In this document: positions 37,901 to 51,082 of the stretch, piece by piece | How the letters are laid out: every line of letters begins with the position of its first letter | Position numbering within the stretch: position 1 is the first letter of the stretch | NCBI GenBank assembly: GCA_947846985.1 | Contig: CANTUZ010000011.1 | Coordinates: 29,507,589-29,571,588, forward strand | Direction of reading: 5' to 3' | DNA from: Fratercula arctica | Taxonomy: Eukaryota > Chordata > Aves > Charadriiformes > Alcidae | Length of the DNA stretch: 64,000 bases | Notes under the pieces: model-generated | The model's input: the letters and a program-made list of their open reading frames with translations, nothing else | The model's database searches: none | What the model was told of the DNA's origin: nothing | Program-made: the position numbers and the translations under genes

Positions 37901-40900
37901 TGCAATTGTTCTAGCAACTACCAGATGCATTTTGTCCCTAAAACAATACTAAAAGCTGTTGTCCTGATTTTGAAATATACTTCAGAATAGTACTTTGTGG
38001 TCTCAGTGTTTTTCTTTTCCTCTCTTTCCTTATTTTTGTCCCTTATTATCATAAATAAGGATTACTTTAGGAGGTGGTTGTGCTTCCTGTCAGTGAAAGA
38101 ACATGCCTTCATGGTTGCAGGCACTCACTTGCCTGCTCTGCCTGTATTCTGCAGTAGGATTAATTAACTCACGCTCTGGACCGTATTAGCGTGGTGTATG
38201 TGGTTTCTGGACAGGAGCTGACTGATGTCTTGCCAGGCGGTAGCACGGGCATAGAAAGCACGTGACTGTTTTCATCTTCTGAAGTGCGATCACATACCAT
38301 GGGCTGCACGGGGATGATGGCGTTATTGTGATGAATGTGTTTGTGCCTGGGCTCAGGGTGTGCAGAGCCCGTGTCCCGCGGAGGATGAAACATTCCAAAA
38401 AACGGCTCAATGCGAGACTTGCCTCGCTGAAAAGTAATATGGAAATGAAGGTTCCCAAGGTCACGTTGCTGCCTACCATGATATTTTGGAATTTGAAGGA
38501 GGCTTCGTGCCTGGAGTTGGAATATTTCTGTTCCTAAAACATGGGCTCCTCGCAGCTGGGCAAAGGAAGGTCTACGGGGACTGTTCCAAATACCATACTG
38601 TGCTGCGTAATCTGCCAGTCCTCATTTCATCTCATACCACTAATTTAATGAGCTCTGATCCCTTAATTTTTTTCTTATGTCAGTGCCAAAGAGGTATAAG
38701 ACACAATCCCAAGATGGAGATGTTCCTGGTGGTCTATGCTGGGAGCCAGCTTTGGTATCAGAGAGCACCAGAGCTCTCCCTGCTACAGAGCCCTGCGAAC
38801 CTGCCGGCTTTTCTCACCCCACCAAAGGGCAACAACCGAGATCTGGTCAATTAGTGAAGGAGTGTTGCTGAATCATTTTCAAACCAGAAAAAGCCAATAA
38901 AATGATGTCCTTTTCTAGATCTTGAATTTACCTTAAGCAGGAAAGACTGGAGACCGTAGGCTGGCTGTTTTAGCACATCAAAAACTGGAGCCACAAAGTT
39001 TTGATTTTGCAAAAACGTGGTGTTTGGGACTTTGTGTGGCACCAAAGGAGTTGTATTGGTGAAAGGCCTTCCTCTGGTGGGCTGGTACACAGGCCAAATA
39101 CCGCCTTCTCACCAGCCATTCAAGAAAAGGGCTCACCATACAACAGCTGGATGTAGCAGAAACACGTTGCTCCCTCTTGGTGAGACTTCGGTTCCTCAGG
39201 AACCTCTTAAATACAGGCCAAATAATAGCATTGGAGAAAATCCTTAATCTGCTTTTCCTACCTATCAGCCAGTCCCCTCAAACAGAAGATCTTAATTTTT
39301 GTTTTGGGGATTCATCAGAGTTCCTTTCCTGCTGTGGCATAAGGGTGCGTTACTAGTGACTTTTAAATCTTGACCTATTTCAAAATAGTAAAAACATTCA
39401 AAATTGTATTGTATCAGTATTTCTTCACCTGGCTGGAAGCTTTCTTGCTTTGCTTTTTGTTGATTCAACCTCCTTAAATTTATCACCTTCAGACTCAAAA
39501 TACCATCACAAAGAGGCAAAATAATATTTTGCATCATTTTTATAAAGTAAAATGAGATAGTTTGGCTTTAAGTAGAAAAAAATAACCCTGCTCTTCTCTC
39601 CAAGGGGATTTTTATATTCCTTTTCCACATTGAATTGCACTGTCCTCTAGTGGATATTTGAAGCAATTGGGTTTGTGTTTATAAATCTGTGATACTACTC
39701 TGATACAGTAGGTTTAATCTTTCTTTTCAAACAAATCATAAATGTTGTCGGATATAAAAAGCTAGCGAATTAGGGTAATATTTCAAAACTGGATAAGAAA
39801 AAGTTACATTTGACCTGTGGTCCAAGTTATAGAGACATGTAAAAATGTTTGTATCTGTCTTACCAGTGGGAGCAGAAAGATACAGAGTGAAGATGCAAGT
39901 GTATGGCGTCTGTGTTTTATTACGTTTTTATTACATTGTATTGAGAGTTGGAGATAATCTGCTTCTTTCATACTGAAATAAATTTTGTAAACTGAATGAA
40001 TGAGTAGTAGAGACCAATGACATAATAGGAAGGATTAAATGCACCTTATTAGATTAAAAGTGAAGAACTATGCATCCCATTTTACCCAGTGGTTTGGTTT
40101 TTTCTTGCTATTGCTACCTACCTCTTAAAAGGCATAGGGGGATAGATCTTTGTCTGGGGCAGGAGAACATTTGACTTGTAATCCAGGCAAACTCAACCGT
40201 CTCCAAAGGGTTTGGAAAATGTCCTCACCTCTCTGCCTCGCTGTCTGTGTCTCTGCAACAGGTAACGAGGAGACTCACTTTCTCCTTTGTCATGCTGAAG
40301 ATTTTTTTCTTCATAAAAGCAGCGTGTAGCCACTAAGAAGTTGAATGAGAGAAAGTTCCTTGCTTACCTGTTGCTAATTAAATGTATGTTCCTGGGCTTC
40401 TCTAATCCTAGCAAAGTTGTGTTCATGTAAGTGTGTCTTGCCTTGCACATCTCCAAAATGCAGTTCTCGATGCTTTGGTGTTTGTAAAGGTTCCCACGAT
40501 CTTCCAGCTCTGTGAGAAAGAAGCTCTTGCGTGTCACGAAGGCCAGTGGATCTTTGCGAGGCCAAACTGCAACCTGGATATCTGATTTTAGAAGTGATGA
40601 ATACCCTTCTTTTTAACTGGGATTCCCCGAGCGTTGAGGTGCTAGGTATCTCTGAAGATCAGAATGGGAATATAAAAGTCTGAAGTGACGGTACTTGTCA
40701 GGCTTGTGTGTATGTTTGCGCTACTGGATGTCTGGATCCAGCTGTAGGTTACAGCCCCTTTACTTTCCCTCTGTGATCTGGGAATGCATCTGCATCTTCA
40801 GTGCTTGTGTCCCAGTATCCTGCAGTGAGAGCTTCCCCGCATTCTTTGACATGTTTGAGCGATTTGAGGTACCATCCTTCCACTCGTGTTTATTATATTG

Positions 40901-43900
40901 AAGGAAGGAGAGAGGCTGTACGCTGCTGGCTTGCTCCTCTTATTTATTTTCCGGCAACTTAATGGTTTAGTTTGGTAAAAGACTGTGGTTTTGCAGACAC
41001 AAAATTAGACCCTGCTGAGCAGAAGGACTGGGAGACATGATACGTGTTTTAAGCTCACCAAATGCTAGAAGCCTCCACGCAGGAACATGTTTGCCAGCTG
41101 TACCGTGCAAACCCACTGTCTCCCGTGTAGATGTGACCTGTGGCATCCTGGAGAAGAAAACATGACAAATAGAGTCTGCTTCATACTGTCTGGGTACACT
41201 TTTAGCTGATGAAAGAGTTAGGGGTGGTCAATAAATGAATTAAGTTAGCTTGAAATGTAAAGCTGTTTTTTTCAGATTTCAATCCAAGCAAACTAAGCAA
41301 GTTCTTTGCTAGTGTAGCTTTTAATTTGCTGCAGATTTAGTTCTACTGACAGTTGCTGAAGAGCTTATTTTCAACTAAAATAGGTGGATTGAGCTCCAGA
41401 GCAAGAATTTACAGGAAGGTCAGAGATTACATGGGTGATTTTATAGTAATATTTATAGTTCGCTGTGTTCATGCATCTGTGTGTGCATCTAAGGGAAAAG
41501 ATGCGTACGGAGTCACAAGGCGTGCATCTGACACCGCTAATAGTTGGAAAACTGTTGCAAGTCTTTCCTGCTGTCATCAGATGAGATAATGTGGGTTTGT
41601 TTTTTTTTTTTTTTTTTAAAAGACCTTCTTATAAAAATAGACTAGCAGAAACTGATTAAAGGGATCTGAATGTTGGAATAATTATGTTTTTGAGCTATAT
41701 TTATGTCAGCCATCCTGAAATATTTTGTTAAAACACGTATTTTAAAACCCGTATTTAAAAAAAAAAACCCTCTTCTGTTTTACAGTATACATATTCAGTA
41801 GTATTCAGAAGAGATTGGTGCTGTACAGTCATGATCTTGGTGATTTGGGCTTTGATTTTTATCGGACCATTCTCTAGTTGTATTTCTGGCCTCACGTTTT
41901 TGTACGTAACTAATTTTCATTCTGCTCCTGAAAGGCAATAGTTAAAAGAGGTAGTTTCACAGCTGGCTTCCCCATTCCCACCTTATCCCAGGTCCTGACG
42001 GCACGTTGGAGGTTCTTCCTTGCTTGATGGCCAGCGTTGGTGTTTCTGCAGAGTCCGTGGGATCCGGGAGCTGCTTTGGCATCCACACGGCTCAGACGCT
42101 GCAGGAGCACGGCAAAGGGATTTATGTGCAGGCGGAAGAAAGGGGAGAGCAATACAGCTTCTTTGGTGGCTGCCTGTGCCTAGGTCATCTTCAAATGGTT
42201 ATGAAACCTCAGCCTAAATTAATCTGCATTCGTGTTCGGATTTCTGCTTTATGTGAGATTCAGAGCTTTACCTGAATACCATGAAGTATCTGCCGTTGCT
42301 CAGTGCTACAGCGCGCTGTTATCCTCAGCCTGTTATAATTGTTCTGTGGTAATAACAAAGGTGGAGAATGAAAGAGAAAGAATAACTTGCAAGTGTCAAG
42401 TTCTTGTCCTGTCTCTATTTGTGTACAGAATTTGCGGTGTTAGTGTGGGCTCTGAAGGATGCTTGGCAGACCGGAATGCAGCGGCTGCAGACGGCGAGAC
42501 GTCCTGCATATAGATTTGTAAATGGGCTGTAGGAAAGCTGGAATGCTTTATAGGTGGTGCCTGTATTAATCCTTCAACGTCTGATGATCAGATGTCAGTG
42601 CGCATTTTGTTAAGGCTAAGAAGGTTTTAGAGAAAAGTAAGAAGAAAATTTTTAGAGTGCAGGCAGGTGCGCTAAAGCTGCTTCTGCTGTACGTAACGTG
42701 CCCTTGGTTGGGTGGGACCTGGCAACCTTGTGGATGTCGGTGCTGATATTCTAGTATTTCCAAAGATTCAATACCGTATCTAGCATGAAGACCATGAGAC
42801 CACAGCAGTCCCTCAGCTTCTGTCTCTGTTGCTTCCCAGCACCGGTGCTCAGACCTGGCAGGCTGTGGGTTGTCACCACCACGGGTGGTGATGTCTTCGT
42901 GCTATTGTGGGTTCCCTTCATTCTCCAGAGGAGTCCACCATCAGTTGCGAGTACATTTGGTGGTGATTCCACATCTATCAGTTGTTCTGGTGGATGGAAA
43001 GAACCTAACCTGTGGATCTTTAGTATCCTTAATAATGTTGCTGATATTACAAAACAATTTTATAAGGCATGCTGTTGGGTAAAAATGGTTATTTGAATAA
43101 TAATGCTATCAAGTAACCTGTCCTGTAGGTAGACAGTTTGCCCTCTTCTTATGTCCGATGTTCCATATGCATTAGATACTGAGCATGTTAGTTTGGAGTG
43201 GTTCAGTTATACAGTGGGAGGTTTCTTTTTCTTATGGACTTAAATAATACAGAGATTGTGCATTCTCTGTGCACATGAAATACTGAAAACCTTTTCATCT
43301 ATCTACTGGGTCTGAATTTTAAAGGTCTTTCAGCTGGAAATGCAAGATCTAGTCAGGCTACAGAAGCATATATAAACAATGTTCACAAATTTCAGCGGAG
43401 TTAAAGTGAATCTCGGCATCATTTGGACTGATCTTTTGGCTTATTTGGAAGATTACAATAAAACCCAAGATTGAATTCTCTACCTGATTCAGTTTCTTAT
43501 TGATTGAATCCTTTTAGACTCCTCTCTAATTTAACAGTGTATTTTTATTAAACCCAAGCATACAAACATCAATTATCCAAGCTGCATCTAATTTCCTTCA
43601 AGATCTTTTTTTTCCTTTTGCTGCCAATGGATTAGAAGACCTGATTAGAATTCAGCTTGAAAGCTGAAAAGCAGATCCTTAAATGAGAATGTCTGCATTA
43701 GGAATTAAAATATCTGTACTGGGCGTAAAATCCTCCTCCTTATCTCTAATAATGTAAACACGCTTGGTTAAGTTGATCTGTCACATGCCTGATACAATGT
43801 CCCTGAATTAGGAGCATGTATTAGAAAGGGCGGAACAGTGTCTGTGGCTTGTCCTGCTGATAGAATACATCGCTAGAATAGTTTAATATCAAAGTGCTTT

Positions 43901-46114
43901 GCATAGATATCTCCTTACCATAAGGGTTAATGTGATGAGAGCTTGAAGGGCTCTGTTTTTCTTTATGTGTTTTTACCAAGAATGTGTGCATGCGCCCAGG
44001 CAGCAGGAGCAAGAGGGAGAAGGGGCCTGCTAAGGTTTTACTCTTGGTAGCCTCTACAGAGTTACGGATTCTGTGACAACACAAAAGTGAAATAAATAAT
44101 TGCAATGGCACCACCAACTTAATATCCAGAAAACTCTAAACCGGTAAATGCATGCGTTTAACGTGACATTAAAGTATTGGCCCGTGTCTAAACTATAAGG
44201 AAGAGTTATAAAATCAATTAAGTTGTATGCTCTGATTTGACTGGATTATTAATTTCCTTCTGATACCTAGTGTCCTCTGTCTGCGATGAGGAAGCCGTAT
44301 GATGACACATATGCAGGCTGTTCCTGTGCAGGCTTTTTGAATGGAAGCAGTTGGTGTCGCATGTACCAAATCATCGTACCTAATTTCAGAGGGAAAAATT
44401 TGGATATCGGGATTTTTAAGGGAGTTTACTATTAGTTATCACTCTATTTATATAGCATTAGAGATGTTTTGTGCTTTGAAAAGGCACATGAGAGGTCGGT
44501 TTGTAGTATCAAGACACCCAGAAGAGTGAGTAAATCTTAATTGTATGACTCCACTGCAAATAGTAAGGGGAGACAAGTAGCGGGGGTAGGCAGCAGCCTA
44601 GCGCGGCAGCACTGGAAATCTAGATGAAAGAGTTGTTGTCTAATAGGCTTGAGAGGAGAAAATGGGGCCATGTCCCGTGTGGTCAGATGGGAACTGTTCT
44701 GGCCACTTCTGGGTGGCATCGTGAGAAGTCGTGGAGCTGGAAGGAGCAGTGGGTGATGAGAGAGACGTCAACGAGGTGCTGGTGTCGCCGTATTCATTTT
44801 ACAACTGTTGTGTTAGAGTTGAAGTTCAATAGTGCGATGTAAACACAGCGCATGCTTATAATAAGTGAGATTTCTGCAATCTAGGGTATTGCTTAAGGAG
44901 TGAGCTGATTTCTTGTGGGAAGCAAAGTACTGAGACTTTTTTTTCCACTTTTTTATTGCTGCATTGTGGATGGCAGTATTGCTAACAGTGGTGAGCTTTC
45001 AATCTGCGTGTGTGACTGCACATCCCAGGAGTTAATTGTCACATCGTGTCTGCAGAGAAATATTAAACCTGATTGTGCAGAGCTATAAACGTGCGTGACT
45101 GCAGGGAATTTTCTTGGTGCCGGTATGAGCCTGGCTACCTGGAGGTGGGCAAAGTGAATCTGTTCAGCTTGTGCAACGAGTTAAGCATAATTGCGGTTGA
45201 CATCATGCTCAAGTGAAATCCAGTGATATTTCATTCCTTCAAACCTAATCCCCTCTTTATCTTGTCTGCTTTTGAGTCAACATGATTCTGGCAAAACTTG
45301 TTTGTGACACCCGGTAAAGCTTATTGTAGAGGACCCCGAATGTTGTGAATTTAGCCCCAGTGTGGAACGAGAAACAGCGTAGCTGCATCTCTGTCATGTC
45401 CCCCTTGACTTAATAAGCCATGGTGGGAAGCCTGGTCTATGAACTGGGGTTCAATATTATACTACCTTACCAAGTGGAAAGAAACCATATTAATATCTTG
45501 TACATATTGCCTTGTATGTTGTAAAAGGTAATTTAATTGTGAATTGGGTGCAGGAATTTCAGTTTCCAGAAACTGATGAATAGCAGCTTTTTGAGGTTGT
45601 CAATTCATCTGTTGTAATGAATGCTCTTCATTACATGCCTCTTCTTGTTAATTGGAAGGGATTTTTACTCCTCTTTATCAAGTCAGGGCAAGTATATTAC
45701 CTTTTCCTCTGTACTGCTTTTGATAAAGTGCATATCCAGATTGTTTTGTGAAGTGTCCACATGAGTATTTCATTGCAGGTGCATATACACATTCATACAC
45801 AGTGTTTTCTGAGCTCCAACCTCTGATGATTATTCAATACAATAAAAAAATCCAAAATACTGATTATTTAATCTCTGTCTATTTATACTTACCAGTAGAA
45901 ATTCCTCTTTTCTGTGTAATAATGTATTTATGACATTAATTTCCATGCCAGTTTAGACCAAGGCAATTAATGATTGCCACAGACTACAGAAACAATAGAC
46001 ACAGAATCAAGTTCCCTGAGTACAGAGGTGAAGCTTGTACCTTCCATAAATGAGAACCTGCCTGACAGAGGGGAGTTTGTACCCTGTTTTGGATCTTTTA
46101 CCTATGTTTATTTT
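34991..46114. other. Intronic sequence with no recognised gene
   Basis: Mostly unique. It contains a T18 run at 41600-41617 and several moderately GC-rich patches (38.2-38.8, 42.0-42.2 and 44.6-44.8 kb) with short chance frames. I recognised no exon of SUCLG2 or another gene. Confidence 0.6.
41600..41617 (+). repeat. T18 homopolymer
   Basis: Uninterrupted T run after GTGGGTTTG. Confidence 0.88.
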
Positions 46115-46166
46115 AAAAAAAAAAACAAACAACAAAAACAAAAACAAAAAAAAAACCCAAAACAAA
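46115..46166 (+). repeat. A-rich tract (A12, then CAAACAACAAAAAC-like) just upstream of the exon's pyrimidine tract
   Basis: A run of A's is followed by A-rich sequence broken only by C. It ends about 10 bases before the pyrimidine tract of the acceptor at 46202, so it fills the usual branch-point zone. It could be the poly(A) tail of a retro-insertion whose body is no longer recognisable, or simple expansion of an A-rich stretch. Confidence 0.8.
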
Positions 46167-46174
46167 GCACCTGT

Positions 46175-46202
46175 TTCCTATTCTGTTTTTTTTTCCCTAC
46201 AG
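46175..46202 (+). promoter_or_regulatory. 3' splice acceptor of the penultimate SUCLG2 exon
   Basis: A continuous T/C-rich tract (TTTTTTTTTCCCTACAG at its end) leads directly to the AG at 46201-46202. The coding sequence of the exon starts with the next base, in the frame expected for SUCLG2. Confidence 0.92.
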
Positions 46203-46323
46203 GTTGAAGCGATACTTGTAAACATTTTTGGTGGGATCGTGAACTGTGCCATCATAGCCAATGGTATTACCAAAGCCTGCCGAGAGCTCGAGCTGAAAGT
46301 ACCCCTGGTGGTCAGGCTGGAAG
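46203..46323 (+). CDS. SUCLG2: SUCLG2 penultimate coding exon: succinyl-CoA ligase [GDP-forming] beta subunit, C-terminal ligase domain
   Basis: This 121-base exon starts in phase 0 and encodes [11 protein letters not shown], then [11 protein letters not shown], and ends VVVRLE-like (PLVVRLE) plus the first base of a glycine codon. The sequence matches the vertebrate GTP-specific beta subunit closely. The ATP-specific paralogue SUCLA2 has GGIMRCDVIAQGI at this place, so the NCAIIANGI segment decides the paralogue. The enzyme pairs with SUCLG1 in the mitochondrial matrix and makes GTP from succinyl-CoA in the citric acid cycle. The exon lies in the ligase/CoA domain, where the glycine-rich NIFGG loop lies near the phosphohistidine of the alpha subunit. 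It is flanked by a strong acceptor (pyrimidine tract, then CAG) and a GTGAGT donor. No frameshift or stop is seen. Confidence 0.97.
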
Positions 46324-47020
46324 GTGAGTGCTGATGGTTTCAGGCAAAAATTGTCCTTCAGGAGCACAGCAATCCATTTTGGCTTTCTTCCATCTCTACA
46401 CTCTAAACAGATTAGTCCCACACAATAAGAATATGTCCAATTCTTCATCCGTAGCATGACCTGAAGTCAATAAACTCTTTCCTTACATACTCCTGTATCC
46501 CTGGTCCCTGGTGGTACTTGAAGCAATGAAATTTGGTAATGTAAGCATTTTGGGTTTGCTTGTAAGATTTGCAATGCAAATAGAAATTATTTTGATGCGA
46601 GTTTCTATTTACTGGAAGGTATTGCTTTTTCAAATGATTTTTTACTGAATCCATTATTACTGAACCTGCAGCAACGTACAGTTTTCTTAAATTTACTCCA
46701 ATATCATAATTAAAAGAAAGATGTTAGAACCAGTATTTGTGAGAGAGAGATTCCTGTTCTTCTGCCAAAATATCCAATCCAGCTAAAATCCATTAAAAAC
46801 CAGAAGATTTGGTAATGGTAAGGAATTTTTTTTTTTTTACTATATCCAACATTGTTAAATTGGAAACAAAAAAGTAACAGAGAGGTGAGGAGGGGCACTC
46901 TTCGCAGTTACTGCCTTTAATATAATGGCAGTGGATGTGGAGTTCTGTCTCTCATTGCTGAGCAGCAGCCTGAAGTGAAGTGCTTTGAATGAAATCAGCA
47001 CAACTCTGGTAAACTTAAAA

Positions 47021-47038
47021 TTTTTTTTTTTTTTTTTT
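47021..47038 (+). repeat. T18 homopolymer in the last SUCLG2 intron
   Basis: Uninterrupted T run after CTTAAAA. Confidence 0.88.
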
Positions 47039-48071
47039 GTTAAGTAGGTTTGGAAAATAGAGGGTTTCCTGTTCATTTTTTTTAAGGCCTTAATGTGAAT
47101 ATTCATGTTTGGGTGTGTGTAAAGCGGGTAAAATGTCCTATCACTCGTCACTGGTGGTGAAAGGAGGAAATGCATCCCTGTATCTACCTGAGGTACAAAA
47201 CAAAAAGGTGGGTTTTAACACTACAACAGAGGAGGGAGGAAAAAATGGTTCCGACTGCACCAAACTTTTTCCTTTTCAAAAAATAAAGTCACCAGGACTG
47301 ACGAAGATGCAGGTTACCGGGGAAGCCCTTTGGTTAGGGGGGTACTTCTTTTGCCTGCCATGAGAAAGCAGGGTTTCCCGTCCCACGTTGTCGTGCTGCG
47401 TTACACGTGGTCCGTAGTTCACGTCAGGGGAGACCACGGCCTGTGACGTGCGATTCTGTCCTGTAACGGTTCTGCTGTGCGTTTCACTGCCGGGGTCGAA
47501 TGCTTTCCAGAGTTTATCTTGGTTTATCACGGGCAGCCTTTTGCTGTAGTAAGTGCAGGAAAATTTAAATACTCTAAAATGGATTTTAGAAAAAATCATG
47601 AAAATTTTCTTTGGATGATGCAGCACCGCTAAACACCTTGAGAAACTTAAGTAGGTAGTTTAATATGGATGAAAGAGAAACGGGTGGATGTTGGTTAGAA
47701 GCAGGAAAGTTTCATAATATAAAATCTCATTGTTTGTCAGCTCTAGGCAGTGTTGTTTTAGGTTTCTGTCATAGCAAAAAACTTTTCCTGTCTGTCATAG
47801 CTGGCAAAAAGTTTATTAGAACTGAAAGATTTTATCGTCTATTGTAGCTGTTACTTTTTAAGCGAAGATATTGGAAAAGCTTTTAGTTTTCCTTATAAAC
47901 AAGAGAGTTGCCAGCTGTTCCTTACGCAGTCTCTGAGACCAATACAAGAGGAACAAGAAAATCAACTTGCTCATTTTAAACTGCAGTCTGCTCGGTCTGC
48001 CACTGGCTTTTCTTGACCTTTCTCCAGTACTTTTGAGACTTCCATGATTGTACACAAGTAAGGGTGAATTG

Positions 48072-48087
48072 TTTTTTTTTTTTTTTT
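48072..48087 (+). repeat. T16 homopolymer
   Basis: T run within the last SUCLG2 intron. It reads as a short lysine run on the minus strand. Confidence 0.88.
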
Positions 48088-48675
48088 AACATGACTTCTG
48101 GGAGCTTGCAAGAGGCAAAGCAGTCCCTGAGCTGAATGAGGAGAGTCCCAGCGCTCCTGCACCGTGGAGTTTGTCTGGAAGAGAAGGTGTGGAGCAGGAG
48201 AGCTTCTGCCTGGGGGCTGCACAGAGCCCTGCAGAGGTGGCTGCATGGGGCCTGTCCCTCCGGTGCCTGCAGCCTTTATGAGAGTCATGTGCTGCTGCAT
48301 CCACAGAGGCCAGAGCTGAACCTTCAGAATGTCTAATGCAGATTTTAATGCAAACATCTTTTCTCGGTCCTCTTCCCATGGTTTTGCTTACTCTTTACGA
48401 GGTTCTCCTAGAGTAGTTGCTGACTCCAGAGGTGGCAATAGCACCTTTTCTTTAGGGAACTCTGTCCCAGTATAATACAGCAAAATCTCCTTTTGCATAA
48501 TATTTATCTCAAAAGTTTTTAAATTCCTTCTCTCATTCCTAGTGTTACCCATCAGTTCATACTAAACAAAGAGCTATGATGTTTACAGCCTTCAGATGAT
48601 GTACTTAGAAACTGTTTCCTTGTAACTCCTGCTTTCTCTGCCTCCTTAATCACCCAACCAAGCAAAAAGTATATG

Positions 48676-48694
48676 TATATATATATATATATAT
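48676..48694 (+). repeat. (TA)n microsatellite
   Basis: About nine TA units, preceded by ATATG. Confidence 0.9.
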
Positions 48695-48720
48695 TTGGTT
48701 CTTTACTCTTTCGTCAGAAA

Positions 48721-48785
48721 TCAGTCCCTCTGGAGCCTTAATCATCTTCGTTGTTCTTCTTTGAACTCACACCGGGTTATCCAAA
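48721..48785 (-). mobile_element. Possible CR1 remnant, antisense, short
   Basis: GCCTTAATCATCTTCGTTGT followed by TCTTCTTTGAACTCAC closely fits the reverse complement of the CR1 region found at 24.7-25.1 and 34.6-35.0 kb. Only about 65 bases are convincing. The element may extend leftward to about 48570 across the TA repeat. Confidence 0.5.
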
Positions 48786-51082
48786 CATATAAGGATTTTG
48801 AATTAATAATGGGTACTGTGGAAGTAGTAAGGCTACCCAAGACTTTTTAAAACATCACCAATAATATTTTACACTTCAAAAGGAGAAAAAGGGACAAGCA
48901 TTTTTTTGAATTTCCATTTTGAACATTTTTCCAGTAGAAGGTTCATGATTTATTCCCATAAATCTAACAGATTTGTGACCTGCACTTTAAAGACTCTTTG
49001 CCCGCATGCACTGTATTACAAATGTCTTGATGACTAGAGTTTTAATCAGTCAAATCTGTCCTGATTTAGCAGGATTCTGTGGACAAATCTTTGTTCTCAG
49101 TTGTATAATAATTACAAGCTGTTTTACCAGTGGATAAAGAAAGGATTACTCTCCTGTTTGAAAATGGTAACTTTATAATTACGTGTATTTACTTGCCTTA
49201 TCAGTAAAGAACTCGCCAGCTGAGATGCAGGATTATTGTTGTTTAAAAAGCTCATGGACAAATGGAGAAACCACATATTCCAAATTTTATCTTTTACAGA
49301 TGTAGAAAACTAACTTCTGCTGGTTTTATGCAGCAATTTTCCCCTTTAAAGTGTAATGTGCTTCAGTTAAGTTCTGTGAAAACTAAGTCGGAGCACTGAA
49401 TGAAAGCCAAACCTTGTTTCTCGTTTACGTAGCTCAGAGTTAGATGAAAAGAGGAAAGAATAAAAAGGAGAAATTTTCCATTCTCTGTCTTTCAACAAAT
49501 GAATTCTCTGCTTCTCTGGTTGTAGAATTGGGAGGAATTAGAACTACTTAATATGTTGAAATACAGCTAGAAGCAAGTTGGCTTTTATTCAAATGTCTAA
49601 ATCCAAAATTTCCTATTCTATTTTCAGCCATGTGATTCCTGACCTTCTGTGTTCTTCAGGATCTAATGATTTTTTAAATATATTCAGAAATCTTTTACAC
49701 ACAAGTGCAGTTTTGCTCCAGTTTGTGTATCTTCCTCACAAATATGGTATGCCTATGACTTTTAGTATCCCAAATTGCCTACCAAGAGAGAAGAATGGGT
49801 TATTGCAAGATCACATTTAGAAACCAATTCGTATCTCTCCAGACATCTTGGGTTGAAGCATTCAGCACAAATTTAAATGTGCTTGAGTCTTTCCTGGTTT
49901 GGATGTAAACATGGGGCAAAGGAAAATATTAAAATACTCTTTGGGAAAAGTTTAAGATAGGAAAGGGCAAATGGTGTGGACAGAATAGAAAGGGTTTAAT
50001 TGTCTGTTATAAGTAGGCAGTGAAAGTTGATTTATTCTTGACTGCAGAGCCAACGTGCTGCGTGAGCCACCAAACCTTCATAGGTTCCCAAGCTAAAGAT
50101 TATTACTTAAAGCTTCTCGCTAGCCAAACCTCAAATCAGCTGTTGACTGAAGGTTAGCTAGTGACGCCCTTTAAACCTTGTCCCTTATTCTCCAATACCT
50201 CTGTCTTTGGGACCTGAGAGGCTGTGAGCGCCCAGCTTGTGGGCTAGCAGAAGTGACATCACCTGGATCCGTGGCGGGGGTGGGGGAGAAATTTGGCTCT
50301 TAATGCGCTCATCGGTGTAGCCTCTCAAAGCTGAACCATTGCTATTGATAATGTAACATGGTCCCAATGTGTTCACGTCAGTAATACTGACAGACCTACT
50401 GCATCTTGTGAAACGTTTTGTCATAGCAGAATGTTTTGCGTAGATCAGATCATTTTTTTACATTATTCTTCTGTTTCTTGGGATGTACCAAATGTACATA
50501 ACTCTGCCTTCTCCCCTTATGTCTTATTTACCTGACAAGCCAGAAGTGGCATGGCAGAGTCTTGCGTCCTCTCCAGGCATCAGCATTAAACAGCGGCAAT
50601 TTAGCCTGTTCCTAATGGGTTTATGACAGTGCAAATGAATAAATGAACATTATGAAAATCCTTTTGGATCCCTGTTGGGGATGTTTTATTTCCTTGTTTT
50701 CATTGGACCTGTGCAGTCCTCTTGGCTCATCTGTAACAATGTGTGCTGGTATAATCTTACAATTTATAGAAATATGCTTAGATAGGGTATTTATTATTAG
50801 GATTTTTAGGTAATGAGTTGAATAGATTCGCTTTGCTAGTGAAAGCAGAGATTTCAAGGCGATAGAAGTGCAAATGTGAGCGATTGCATGTACGCAGACA
50901 GAGAGGTTGTTTCAGAACCCAAGTTTCAGGAGGAGGATATTTAGATTAAAAAGCCTGAAAGCATCTGTTGATGAAATTACCTTTCCTGTTTTTCCATGGA
51001 GTGTCATTGACAGTAATATGTGTCAGAAGAATAAACTTATTTTTCTCATCAGGAAGCCATTCCCTTAATAGGAGTCAAGTTT

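Larger units (their letters stand above)
1..46202 (+). other. SUCLG2: SUCLG2 long intron upstream of the penultimate coding exon (5' end outside window)
   Basis: The penultimate SUCLG2 exon starts at 46203. I looked upstream for the preceding exon, which in vertebrates carries a glycine-rich LDLGGG segment and ends shortly after a LLTADPK-like segment, and found nothing resembling it or any earlier exon. I therefore read the whole stretch as one intron of at least 46.2 kb. This fits the very large introns known for this gene, but an exon missed by eye remains possible. The intron is AT-rich, with scattered CR1 fragments and simple repeats listed separately. The branch site and acceptor at its 3' end look normal apart from an A-rich block just upstream of the pyrimidine tract. 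Confidence 0.7.

Noticed and set aside
40150..40270. Possible antisense MIR (CCTCACCTCTCTGCCTCGCT)
   Set aside because: Only about 30 bases fit, and the rest of the SINE core is absent, unlike the stretch at 21.7 kb.
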